A stretch of 64,000 nucleotides of DNA, from positions 26,084,396-26,148,395 of the forward strand of contig CM043960.1 of NCBI GenBank assembly GCA_014529385.2, read 5' to 3'. Shown here in pieces: positions 12,801 through 24,800 of the stretch (within the stretch, counting starts at the first letter, position 1; the number at the start of each line of letters is the position of its first letter). Source of the stretch: Adiantum capillus-veneris (lineage: Eukaryota; Streptophyta; Polypodiopsida; Polypodiales; Pteridaceae). The translations under genes were made by a program, and so were the position numbers. Below the pieces are notes generated by a model. That model was not told where the DNA came from, did not search any database, and worked only from the letters and a program-made list of their open reading frames with translations.

Positions 12801-15800
12801 GACAATGAGAAATATATCATCCTCACGCTTGACATACAAAGTGCTTTCTGTTGGACATTTACGAAAGCCTCGTTTAACCAAATGAGTGTCAGCTTTCTCA
12901 TACCAAGCATGAGGAGATTGCTTCAACCCATACAAAGCTTTGTTACATTTACACACTTTATCTTCTTGTCCTTTCTTGACAAACCGCAAGGGTACGTTAC
13001 ATAAACTTCCTCAAATGTATCACCATTCAAGAAAGCAGTAGCAATGAAATATATTACCATTCAAGAAAGCAGTAACAATGAAATATATCACCATTCAAGA
13101 AAGCAGTAACAATACATTCTATCCAAAATGAGCTGTCAATGTACATAGAAAACGAATAGTAGTCATACGACAAGTGGGAGCAAAAGTCTCTTCATAATCA
13201 ATGCCTTTTGACTGTGCATAACCTTTTGAAACAAGTCTAGCCTTGTAGCGAACAATCTCACCATCCTGCTTACGTTTCAACTTGTAAACCTAATTCATAC
13301 CAATGCCGTTTTTGCCCGGAGATAAATCACATAAAATCCATGTGTCATTTTCTATAAGTGCATCATATTCTACCATGCAATTTTCTAAATTCTGTGCTTC
13401 ATCGAGGTTCATTCTCATCACATAAACTAGAAATAGCCAAAGCATAACTATTTGACGCATAAGATGCATGGCGAGAACCTGAACGAGTACGACTAGACAT
13501 AGGTGCATCCAATTTACTATCACTCAAAGCATGCACCAACCAACCATTTTGGCATACCTCTCATTCTCAACCCTTTACACATCAGGTACGTCATGTACAT
13601 CTGCATCAGTAATAGGTTGATCCGTAACAGTTTCAAAAACCCCCATAGGCTGTATATTTGCCTCATTGGAATGCACTTTCCTTCAAGGCTTATCTTGGAT
13701 TCATCTAGGTATATGTTATAAATGTTATGTGAGCTTATATTACTGTCTTTGGCACATGATAACAAAGGTTGAACAAAACCTTCCACAAAAACATCTCCTC
13801 GTGAAACCAAGATACGTTTTGTTTGTGGATAGTATAACCTGTAATCTTTGCTTTTAGTACTATAACCAACAACAATGCATTTAAGAGCCTTATCATCCAA
13901 TTTTTTCCACCGTGTTTGTGGTACCAAAACGTAAGCTAAACAACTAAAAACGTGCATGTGATCAATAAATGGTTTTTTATTATGCCAACTTCATAAGGAG
14001 TCATAGACTGCAAGGCTTTGGCAGGGCACCTGTTAAGTACATAGGTAGCACACATAATAGCCTCAAGCCAAAACAAATGTGGCAAAGCTTGACTCTTGAC
14101 TATACATTTGTTAGAGTTCATCTTCCTGTCCGATGGTAGCTCCGGTATCTCCCGGGAGGAGATTAGGAGTGAGGGCTGTTTTGTGGCTGTGCCCGGCCGT
14201 ACTTTAGATAGACGTACCTGTTCTCGGCGGTGCACTTCACTGTGATGCCCACCTAGTAGGCTGGCATGAGACACGACCCCCGTTCCTAGGGTTTCTCGGG
14301 GTTAGAATCTCGAGTCTTCTGCAGTTATGCTACTAAATGTGTATCCCAAGTCACTTTTTGTGAGCTTACATATTTATTAGCCTTTTTAGCCATTTTGTGG
14401 GGTCGTGGGGTTTCCAAGCTGAGTAGGGCAATGCCCTTTATAGCCCCCCCCCCCTCCTTCTCTTGTATCATTTGGCATGTTGTTCGATGCAGATCATGTA
14501 ACAAACTTGGGCACCCCAAGTCTAGAATCTGTCGCGACACGAGAGAGATTCACTTGAAATACTTCACAACTTTAAAGTCACATGTCAATTTGGTGGACAC
14601 GACCCGTCGTAGTTCCGTGCCCAGAGAGATTGGACCCAAAGACTGGCACCCCTTTCGGTATTTCTTTTATATGTGAGGCCCTTAGGACTCTTTTATTCTT
14701 ACAAGGGATGCCAAAAGCAGAGCCCCAAAATCAGTTAAACTCAAAAGCAAAGGTTCCAAAAGCTTCAACCTTAAAAGCAAAGCTCCAAAAGCAACTAGTT
14801 CTTAAAAACTGGCAAAAAGCTGCCAACGCAAATTACGGAATTCCGTACAGCTGTCATGTTAGCATGTCAGCGCGAATTGCGAGCGTTTGTACAGCTGCCA
14901 CGTCATCGGCTAGTCAGCATAATTTTCGGCTTGCCACTTCAGCAGTCAGCGCGCATGTGTGTGTGTTTGTTCGGGGGGCTGCCATGTCACCGGGTTGTGA
15001 CATACCTCCCTCTTGAAAGAATTGTAATCGCCCTCGATTACGCTTGCAAAACGGACAGAGGTCATAAACTGTCTTAGTAGACACTGACTGTTAGTACCGA
15101 CGCACTAGACATGACACATCTAGCACTTGTACAAAGACGAAAGTCACATCACTGCACATGACATCACATGACAATCAATCACAGAAACATTCATTCCAAA
15201 TCTCAGACCATGATTGCTAGCAACGTATTTAGTAACCTCATTGATATCGGGTTAACTAATCGCATATTGCGATTATGTCTATAAAGATTTTTTGACTTAA
15301 GCACTGTCGTGTGCAAGTAGTCATTCGTCTCAAGCACTGTCGTGTGCGAGAATCTGTCGCCTCAAGCACTGTCATGTGCGAGAATCATTTCCGGGGATTC
15401 CAATTTATCACTAAGTTCATACTGAACAGAGTGGTCTAGCCATTGATTCGTTATCAAGTTCATTCGGGAGCTGTCGCTGCTCCATCTCATTCTTAATTTT
15501 GCTCTTTTTCCAGAATTAACGGATTCTTTCATAAAACATTAGTTTTATTCAAAATTTAAAATCATCTTTTAAAAAGTCTTGTTTCATAAATTCATAAAGC
15601 AAAATAATGCCAATTCAAAAATCTGTTTTGGAACGAGTATCGCCTGGTCATGCTGTTCTTTTAATCTGGCAGTCATCCTGATTCTTGTGCCCTTTTGGGG
15701 CACCGTGTAGCGATATGTCCTTGTTCTCCACATTCAAAACACTTTCCTGCGAAATATTCATCTCTTTGGTCTTCTGTGAGAGAAGGTCGTCTATCTCTTG

Positions 15801-18800
15801 GTTGATTGTTTCTGTTATGACTTGTTGAAGGTTCATTGTGAGGATTCTAGGTACTAATCCTTTATTAAGTACTTAAACTCATGATTAAGACTTAAGAAAC
15901 TTGAACTGTACTCGAGACAAGACTTAGAAGACTCTGTGTTTGATTTATTGAACTGTTTAAAACTGAGTACAATTGGCTGCTTATATAGGAGACGAAGAGA
16001 CATAAATGAAAAGACATGTCTCTTGGTGAAGAGACATGACTTTAGACGTAAAGACACATCCTTTCGGCGAAGAGCTGCAACAATTGGGCGACCAGTCGCA
16101 CCCGTAAAGCGAAGGGGTGTGACCAGTCGTTGAAGGAATGTGGCTTTTGGCGAAGAGACATGTCTCTTGGGCGAAGGGGTGTGACCATCCAAGCGCAGGG
16201 GTCCTCCTTGGCATGGCACTTCGCGTATCTGCATCAATGAGTAAGTATTGCATTGTAGTTAAGTCACAAACATGACATTCTTTCCCATTTAAAATGAGAG
16301 CCCGTGTCAAAGAAATGACTTCTGATGTTGATAAAACTCTCGAAAATCTTCAATCTTTGAGTTATCGGAAACCTTTGTCTTGAACCTTTGCTTCTTGCGA
16401 AACCTTTTTGCTTTGACTGCTAAGTCCCATATCATTGCATTGTTCAAAGACTTTTTAGAGGAATCTGGCATAATGAGGTTAACTGCAACAAGAGGTTGAT
16501 CTTCAAAATTCTTCACGTGATGTAAGATTTCTCGTTCAAAATCTTCCAATAACTTCGAAATATTTGGGGAAGAGGAAATCTTCTCAAGGTACTCTTCAGA
16601 TGGGATAATTTCAACTTTAGTAATCACTGGAGAGGATTTTGGCTTGAGACTGTAATCATCTTCCAATAACGAATCCCAAAATTCTTCAGAATCATCTTCA
16701 GAAACTGTCATTTCATGACTTGCAATTGGCATATCATTATCCAGCAAAGAATTAAAGAAAGCAAGTCGTCTTCAGACTCGGAATTTGCAACTATCTTCTT
16801 ATCTTTGTCTTCATCAATTGAGTCAGGAGAAGTTAATGAATTCAAAAATTCATCAATAATAATATCTGCATCTGCATCGGAAATTATATTCTCTTCATAA
16901 TCCACTGTATCATGTCGCTTGACTGGTATACGTGAGGCTTGAATCGCTCTTTCTGCATGAGAAAGCCCGTGTAAAGTCAATTCATGTCCATCTTTGAACA
17001 AATTGATAGTATGTCCTCGAAAGCTAATTGCTGGATCATATTGGAATAACCAATGCTGACCAAGAATCATGTCGTAATAAGTTAAAGGCATGACTCCTAA
17101 ATCCAGTTGATATGCATAAGTTTGAATCTCGAACCGCAACTGTCGAACTGTCTGATCACAAGTCAAAATTGATCCATCTGCTAATTCCACATCATATAAG
17201 TGAGATGTCTTTGGAGTTGGTAAACGAAGCTGTTGAACTATTTGAGTGTTGACGAAATTATTCGAGCATCCGCTCTCCACCAAAATATTGATGGAGCGAC
17301 CATTGAGTGTTCCAAGAAGGCTCAAAACTTGCTTTGAGAGAGGCTCCAAAACTAAAGAATTGCACTGAGCATGCTTCATAAGAATACTCGTATCCTCTGA
17401 GACACGAATCGTATTGACCACAAATTTTCCTTTATCCTTAGCAGAATCTGGTTGGTTGTTCATCATTCGATGATGTTTCCGCGTTGGAATTTCTTTTCGA
17501 ATTAGACGGATTTGGTCTCTTTGGACATTGATACCATTTGTGGTCACCACCGCAAATTGTACATAATCCTTCCTTCTTTGAAGTCGAAGATGCATTTGAC
17601 TAAGAGCCTTGCTGAGTATTGGTATGCCGATCTTGAGAAAAATCACATCCTTTACCACGATCAAGTGGAGGAACATGTGAAGAAGATTTGCTTTCAGATT
17701 ATCGATCTTGAGAATAGAACCTTGAAGTTGAATAAGGTTGCGTTGCTTGCTGTCTGAACTGAGACTGATGTTGCTGACTTTGGCTATAGCTGTCTCTGCG
17801 ATCGCGCTGTGAAAAGCGAGCGCTGTTTGAAGATCTGTCACCAGGGAGAAAATTCCGTGTAGGGCGCTTATTATCGCCTAGACGCTCCACAGGCAATTGC
17901 AGCATTCAAGGTGGTATGGTTGTATTTGTGCACATCGTCCTTCAGGTTGGGTTCGAGTCCGTCGATAAAGTTGTGAAGTTTATCAGAGGGACTAAGGGTC
18001 TCTATCTCCAGAGTTAACCTTTGGAACTCTGTAATGTACGCGGCCAAGGAACCTGTCTGGCTGCTCAGGCGGCGAAGAGAGGACCGGGCATGAAAATCCG
18101 CATTGGCAGGTTCGAACGCCTTGCGAATAGCACGCCGGAATTTATTCCAAGAAGGTGTGTGTTTACCCGTCATTGCCACCAAAGAAATGCGGTGTCCTTG
18201 AGCAGAGAACTTGCAAGTGCAACTTTTTTACTCTCGACCAAGTTCGTGTTGGACAAGTAGACCTCCATTTTGAATAGCCATTGGTCCAGCATGCGCTTGT
18301 CGCGGCGACCATTGTATGGTTCGGGCAGTTTAACATCCAGCTTTTTCTTCTGTGCAGCATTAAAATTTTTATAAAGTGATTGAAGTTCATGATTGTCTAC
18401 CTCTTCAGTTGGATCTGGTTCGGTTTGTTCGTCCACTGAAGCTTCGGAAGGTGTTGAAGATGCTGCATTAGTAGTTCGAGAAACAACAGGTCGACTTCGA
18501 GAAGTGTTTTCCGTGTGCATCTCATCCAAGCCAGTGTGAAGTGATGCGAGGCTTGTGGAAAGTGTGGCCATATGCTCCTTTATAATAGTAAGGGCATCGT
18601 CAGACTGACCACCTCCATCCTGAGAATTCGGCATGGTTACGCCTTAAAAGGAACTCGAACAGGTGCAAGTTCTAGGTCGGGAACAGGTTCTGGGACGGGT
18701 ACTTCGTGAGCGGAAACTGCGTCTGGAATAAGTTGGCGCTCCGGAGTCGGGGAATTAGGAATAATTATCACTGCTGGCTTTGAGTACGGCGAATCTGGAA

Positions 18801-21800
18801 TCACAATCACTTCGTGTATAGGGAAATTCTCCGGTAAGATTTCATCAGCAATCTCAGTTGTGTTCCGGAGATGCGGAATGGGCACTCAGGTATGGGCATC
18901 TTCCATGGCCGTGTACAGTACATAGGCAAGAGGGAGAGAAGAGGCCAACACTGAGTGAGGGGATAAGAGCAGCGTGCGGTAGTTTAAATTGCTGCCTTTT
19001 TTTTGGCACTTTTTTTGATGTATAATAAGGGTGTTCACATGGGGTTTATTATATGAGGCTGACCGGCCAATTTTTAAAAAAACCCTTTGGCTGATGACAA
19101 TTGGGCCAGCCAAAGTGTTTTTGGAACTTATGATAAAGTTAAGTGCTAACGTAAGTTGCTGCCAGCGTAAAAAAATATCATCAGCGTAAGAAAGGAACCA
19201 GCGCTGGGTATTTTGCATTGAATTCAGCCCAGCAAGTTGATGTTTCAGCAGTAGGGTGACGTTTCAGCCAGTTAATTTCATCCAGCGATAAAGTGTTAAA
19301 TGCAGCCAGTGTAAGGTTTCCAGTAGCGCAGCCAGGCCAGCGTTTCAGCGTGCCGCTTGGAGAGGTGACCCTTGGTGATGTACCACTTGGTGATGTGCTC
19401 TACTGCTAGGGAAAAGGTGTGGTGAAAATGCGCAACACTCCATGTACCGGTTGTATACACGAGCCTTCGGGTATACGCCGTGCACAATTGGGTACGCGAT
19501 ACACATACTCTAGGTACACCACACACTCGCACACACTGCTATCCCGTTCTGTTTATGCTTCTTTTATATGCGTAGAATTAAATCAGGTACCTCAGACCAT
19601 CGGCGAAGAAGTTTTTTCCATACAACGCCGGGAAAGGGATAGAGTGTAGCGTCAAGGGTGAGAGGCTCACAATCGTAGGGTCCTCGGAAAATTTTTGCTT
19701 TGATACCACTGTGAGGATTCTAGGTACTAATCCTTTATTAAGTACTTAAACTCATGATTAAGACTTAAGAAACTTGAACTGTACTCGAGACAAGACTTAG
19801 AAGACTCTGTGTTTGATTGATTGATCTGTTTAAAACTGAGTACAATAGGCTCCTTATATAGGAGACGAAGAGACATAAATGAAAAGACATGTCTCCTGGT
19901 GAAGAGACATGACTTTAGACGTAAAGACACATCCTTTCGGCGAAGAGCTGCAACCATTGGGCGAAGAGTCGCACTCGTACACCGAAGGGGTGTGACCAGT
20001 CGTCGAAGGAGTGTGGCTTTTGGCGAAGAGGCATGTCTCTTGGGCGAAGGGGTGTGACCATCCAAGCGCAGGGGTCCTCCTTGGCATGGCACTTCGCGTA
20101 TTTGCATCAATGAGTAAGTATTGTAATGTAGTTAAGTCACAAACGTGACATTCATCTGATGGGTAAGTCAATTTACCCGTATGTATTGCAAATCTCCGCT
20201 TCGCGTCTCATCAATAGTTGTATAGACTCAGACTTCCTTTCGAGACAGTAGTCTCGAATTTCTTTGGGAAGTCCACAACAAAATCGTTCAATCTGCTACT
20301 TAAAACTGATCTTCTTAAAGGATGAAACAGATAGAAAAATTTCCCAGAATCTTTCACGATAAGAATCCAAAGATTCTGTCTTGACCATTCGAACATGGTT
20401 CCAGTTAGTAATCATGTCTCATTCGTATTCTTGTGTGAGCCATGAAGAAATAAAGAGTTTCTTAAATTTCAACCACTTTGTCGGGGCTTGTTTCCTTAAT
20501 AACAGCGTGGACCACTATGTCCGTGCATTCCCTTATCTTCTGGGAGCAGATTTTACGATCAAGATAGACCATCAGAGCCTTCGATATTCTCTCTCTGAAC
20601 GCAAGTTGTCTGAGAAACAGATGAGGTAGGCCAATTTTCTCTCCAAGCTACAGATTGGTACCGAACTCTTTTCCTACTCTATTAAGGATGATTACCTTTA
20701 TTTCCATCAAACTCTTTGTGTGGCGCGTCCACTTAGAACAAAGGTAATGGATGAAGCACATGCTTCTCCTTACGCAGGCCATAGAGGCATAATGTCTACG
20801 ACACAAGTCCTAGAAATATATTTTTATTGGCCAACACTACAAACTGACATAGATAAATATGTCAGAGAACGTGTACCATGCCAAAAAGCTAAGTATGATC
20901 GCCATAAGATGTCACGAGGACTTGGCAACTGCTAACCTTAGTTGTTGGTTTCTTTCCAATGATTTTTGTTTAATTTTTGAGACCCTCTTTTTGAAGTTGC
21001 AAATGGTCGGACATTGTATGGCCAATGTGAACGGTAGTTTCATCCGCAGACGAAAAGTTGGTCGGCACTGGAACTCGTAAAGTAAAAGGATGTCTAGGCT
21101 CAGTTCAAGATCATGTAGGTATCCCCGTCGCACTTAGCAAGTTGGTGGATACTAGGAAGTGAACTCAATAAAGGCATAAAGTCAAGGTGGGACTACCAAC
21201 AGAAAGTATCCAACAGTTGGGCCACATTGTACTTTTGGATGCGGTCCCAATGAGGATAGATGGTCAGATGACCAATGGGAGCCCAACGGAAGCATCTCCT
21301 AAAATTTAGGGAACTGCTATTTTGGGCCGTGAAAGGTGTTCGCGTCATTACCTTCGGAATGACAAGGGGAACATTTTATTACTCTGCTGCAAAGTCAATT
21401 GATGCACTAGTTGAGAGATTTTTAAGCAGGAAGCCCAATGCGGGGAAATTGCATGTATGAGTGCCAAGTGGCACTTTTTGGTCAATTTACCAAGTTTGGG
21501 AGAACAGAACCCGTAACTGACTTTTTGGAGCAGTTTTGGAGGTTGATAACTGTGATTTTCAGCCATTTCTCTCCATTTTTGAGCTTCCCATGACTTTACC
21601 TAAGTCTAAGGAGCTCATTTTCAGCATTGGAAGGCATTAGATGCGTGTTTACAGGGCTGTTTTGCTGCGTTTTTAGCGATACGCAAGTTTTGGCAGCCAT
21701 GGAAATCTTCCCCTTTTTGCATCTATTTGTTTACAGATGCATTACAGGTCAAGGGCAATAGAGGGGGCGCTCGATTTATGCTTGGGGGATACTTCATTGA

Positions 21801-24800
21801 GAACCTGTCATCACAGGTTAAGAGCTATGGAGTGCTTTCTTTCCCTCTCATGTACAGTGTGGTGCTAGGAGTGATGCCCTGCACACTACACACTGCTCTC
21901 TCTCCCCACTACGTGCAATTATGTGATGCCCCACAAGAGGGCTCTTCATTTGACTGATGTATAGTTGTGTGGGTTCATGCTTTTGTGCTGAGGCAAGAGC
22001 CTCCTTGAGCAGGAACAGGTGTAGCTAACTGCTACTCCAAAGCAGGCACCGGTGAGGGTCATAACCTCACCGTACAGGTGCAAATTCAGCGCTATGTATG
22101 CGCAGAAAATTGACTGTTTTTCAGCCATACGGACGCCAGAACCATTGGGAATAGTACCCCACTGGTGGCAAAGGACAATTAGGGGACTGTTTGGGGCTGA
22201 AAACAGGGCAAAAACCAGTAAATACAGCGTGCTGAATTTACTGTTTTTGGGCAGGAATCAGAGGGTTTATGCCAGTGGAAGTGAGTTCCAACAGGGGAAT
22301 TGGTTTCGCGCAAGTTTTGGGGTTGTTATGCTATCGAAATTTGGCCAAATCAAGTGGTATCTAGTTGGATATAGACAAAGGATTCCCAGTTTGTAAATTT
22401 ACCCTCTCAAAGTATAAAGAAATACCGAAAGGGGCGCCAATTTTGGGGCCTACAGGTTGTCGGTGTCTGCTTGGGCATTCTAGCTTTCGAGCCGTGTGTG
22501 TGATTAAGTGTTAATTCCCGTCGCAGGTTTCCTTTGCAAAGTGCTCTGTGTGTGTGTCTAAAGTAAAGAATTTCGGGTGAAAGCCAACGCCTACCGCCCC
22601 ACCACGGGCCGGTTACATAATAAGACCCTTGGCTTGCTTCAGCCCCTTCCGGTACCATAGGTACCCTAGGAAAGTAGTGCCATGGATTTTATAACGGATT
22701 TACCACGCACTCCGAATGGAAATGATGCAATCTGGACTATTATATACAGATTCAGTAAGCAAGCTCATTTCATTCGAGTAAAGAAAAATCATTAAAGCTG
22801 ATCACATGGCCAAGATCTTTCTCGTCTAGATTTTTAAGTATCATGGTATGCTTGAAACGATTATCAATGATCGCGACCTATGAATGACCAGTAATTTCTA
22901 GCAAGCTATCATCCTCAGACAGATAAACAAAGCGAAATCGCTAACTCCATAGTCCTAGACATTTTGAAGTGCTATGTCTCAGATAACCAAAGAGAATGGG
23001 AGAAGTATCTACCTCTTGCAGAATTTGCCTATAATAACACCATACATTCCTCTACAAGAAAAGCTCCGTTTGAGGTTATTTATGGCAAACCACATCTTCC
23101 CTCAATCCTTCTCACTAAGGAATAGATATTTACAGTTGATGAATTTGTTCGAGATCTGGATACCGCTTACACGCAAGTGAAACGCACTATCCTTAGATCT
23201 CAAGAAAAGCATAAGAAAGTAGCAATTAAGCATCGTCTTGATCTCAAGCTAACTGAAGGACAATTTGTTCTTCTTAAGTTTGAGAAAGTGCGACTTAAGA
23301 AACAGGCCAATCGAAAAGGGAAGATTGTAAAACTTTTCAGTAGATATTATGGCCCATTTAAGATTACAAACAGATAAATGACGTACATTTAGATTGGATC
23401 TTCTAGAGAATTGGAAAATCCATAATGCTTTTCACACGAGCCTTCTTTGACCTTTTCGTTGGCGAACTTCCTGCAGAACCAGTTACAGAAGATCCTCCGG
23501 AGGTAGATGAAACTGAAGATACTTCTTCCAGAACAGATCATTCATCATCAGGAACGCCAATTAAAGTCTGGAAGAACTCATCGTAAGTACTTAGTAAAGT
23601 TCACGAATTACTCTCCTCTAGATGCTCAGTGGATGACGGAATCAGAACTGCAAGAGAAGAAGCAACAGGAGCATTGCTCAACAGGCCGACTCTCAAGCAA
23701 GACAAGAAGAACTTGATCAGCGTTTTACCACAGCTAGGCCAGCGTTTTTGGAGCTCCTGCAATCTGCGTTTTCAGCCAGCCTCATCAGCGTTTTCCCAGC
23801 CTGCAAGAAGCGATTCTGCACCAGCATTTCAGCGAGCACCATGGCGATTTCAGCACCAGCTTCCTAGCGTTTTTCAGGCAGCATAACAGCGTTTTACTCA
23901 GCCATTGATACAGCGTTTTTGCAGCCCTAAACCAGCGTTTTCAGCTTCAATAAGCCAGTGTTTCCAGTCAAGACTTGAAGCAGACTTTCAGCCATCCACT
24001 TCAGCGTCTTCATCAGCCTAAGCAGCGTTTTTGATCCAGCAATCAACGCTTAGAAGAGCAGCAAGGACATTGTTTTTTGCAATAGTAGATCAGGCCGTCA
24101 CTTCAACAATTGCAGATTCGTAGCACTCAGTTTTCAGCCTAGTCTAGTCCTCGTCGTCCACACCGTCGACATCGACATAGCAAGCATTTAGACTCATTGC
24201 ATAAGCCATTGTACCAGATTGTGCAATCAATAGTAGACCACTCTCGCCATTGAGAGTGGGGCCCTTGGAGGAGGGTTTGACAACTTCCCGGTGTCGTATT
24301 CTCTTCTCTCTCTATCTCTCAGTCTCATGCACCTTCACGCACAATGTCCATTCACTATGTTTGTGTCCCTTGCACTTTCTCACTAAAGGAACGGAAGGCT
24401 CTCCCTTCCCTAAGTAAAAGAAACCTTGAGCACAATTCGGAGCACTCATCTTGAGCAAAGTTCAACATTCACTTCCGCTGCACCTTACATTGGTATCAGA
24501 GGTTTGGCAATGTTCTGTATCACTCAAGGAAAGAACCACAAGAACCACAAGAATTTTTTTGCTTGTTGCGGTCGCACGTAACCCAAGTTCACTTGGGCGT
24601 GTCTATTCCTAATCGTGTTTTTGAAGAGTGACAGGAATCCCAAGAAAGAAGGGCTTGCCCAGTCTCCCCTTGTGCCTCTTTTCACTCATTGAGACCGTGC
24701 ACTTAGCGGCCGGCCAATCGACGTGAGGTGGGAAAAAGCAACCTTGGTGTGAGCGTAAGGCCGCCAAGGGGTGCGCCTGCGGAAAAGAGCAGAACTCGGG

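Larger units (their letters stand above)
10106..14130 (-). mobile_element. Ty1/copia relic (minus), interrupted by a solo LTR
   Basis: Reading on the minus strand: integrase C-terminal part, reverse transcriptase, RNase H, a polypurine tract (CCAAGGGGGATT at about 10326-10340), then a 220-bp 3' LTR (10106-10325; TGTTACC...AACA). Gene order integrase before RT identifies Ty1/copia. The 5' half and 5' LTR are not contiguous here. A copia protease-region fragment lies at 40730-40980. The element is split at 10820-12270. Confidence 0.8.
15837..20150 (-). mobile_element. Complete gag-protease-only LTR element (4.3 kb), no RT or integrase
   Basis: LTRs of 441 bp (15837-16277 and 19710-20150) are bounded by TG/CA and flanked by TTCAT (15832-15836, 20151-20155). 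A primer-binding site TGGTATCAAAGC (19697-19708, minus) matches initiator tRNA-Met at 11 of 12 positions. The polypurine tract reads GGGAAAGAA next to the 3' LTR (16278-16290). The 3.4-kb interior encodes gag, a CCHC knuckle and an aspartic-protease-like domain only. LTRs differ at roughly 20 positions by eye. It would need enzymes from another element, as described for TR-GAG-type elements. Confidence 0.85.
14497..20516 (-). mobile_element. Minus-strand chromovirus-type relic: 3' LTR, 3' leader and gag, pol missing
   Basis: The 3' LTR is 14497-15002 and its polypurine tract is 15003-15017 (read CTTTCAAGAGGGAGGTA on the minus strand). An untranslated stretch with three 32-bp repeats (15296-15392) follows, then gag pieces at 15648-15836 and 20156-20516. 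No protease, RT or integrase lies between the 3' leader and gag, so pol was deleted. It is split by a complete element at 15837-20150. Confidence 0.75.

Noticed and set aside
15854-16310. ORFs of 109-127 codons repeated at 19727-20171
   Set aside because: They are both copies of one LTR and open in several frames because of short repeats, so they are not genes.
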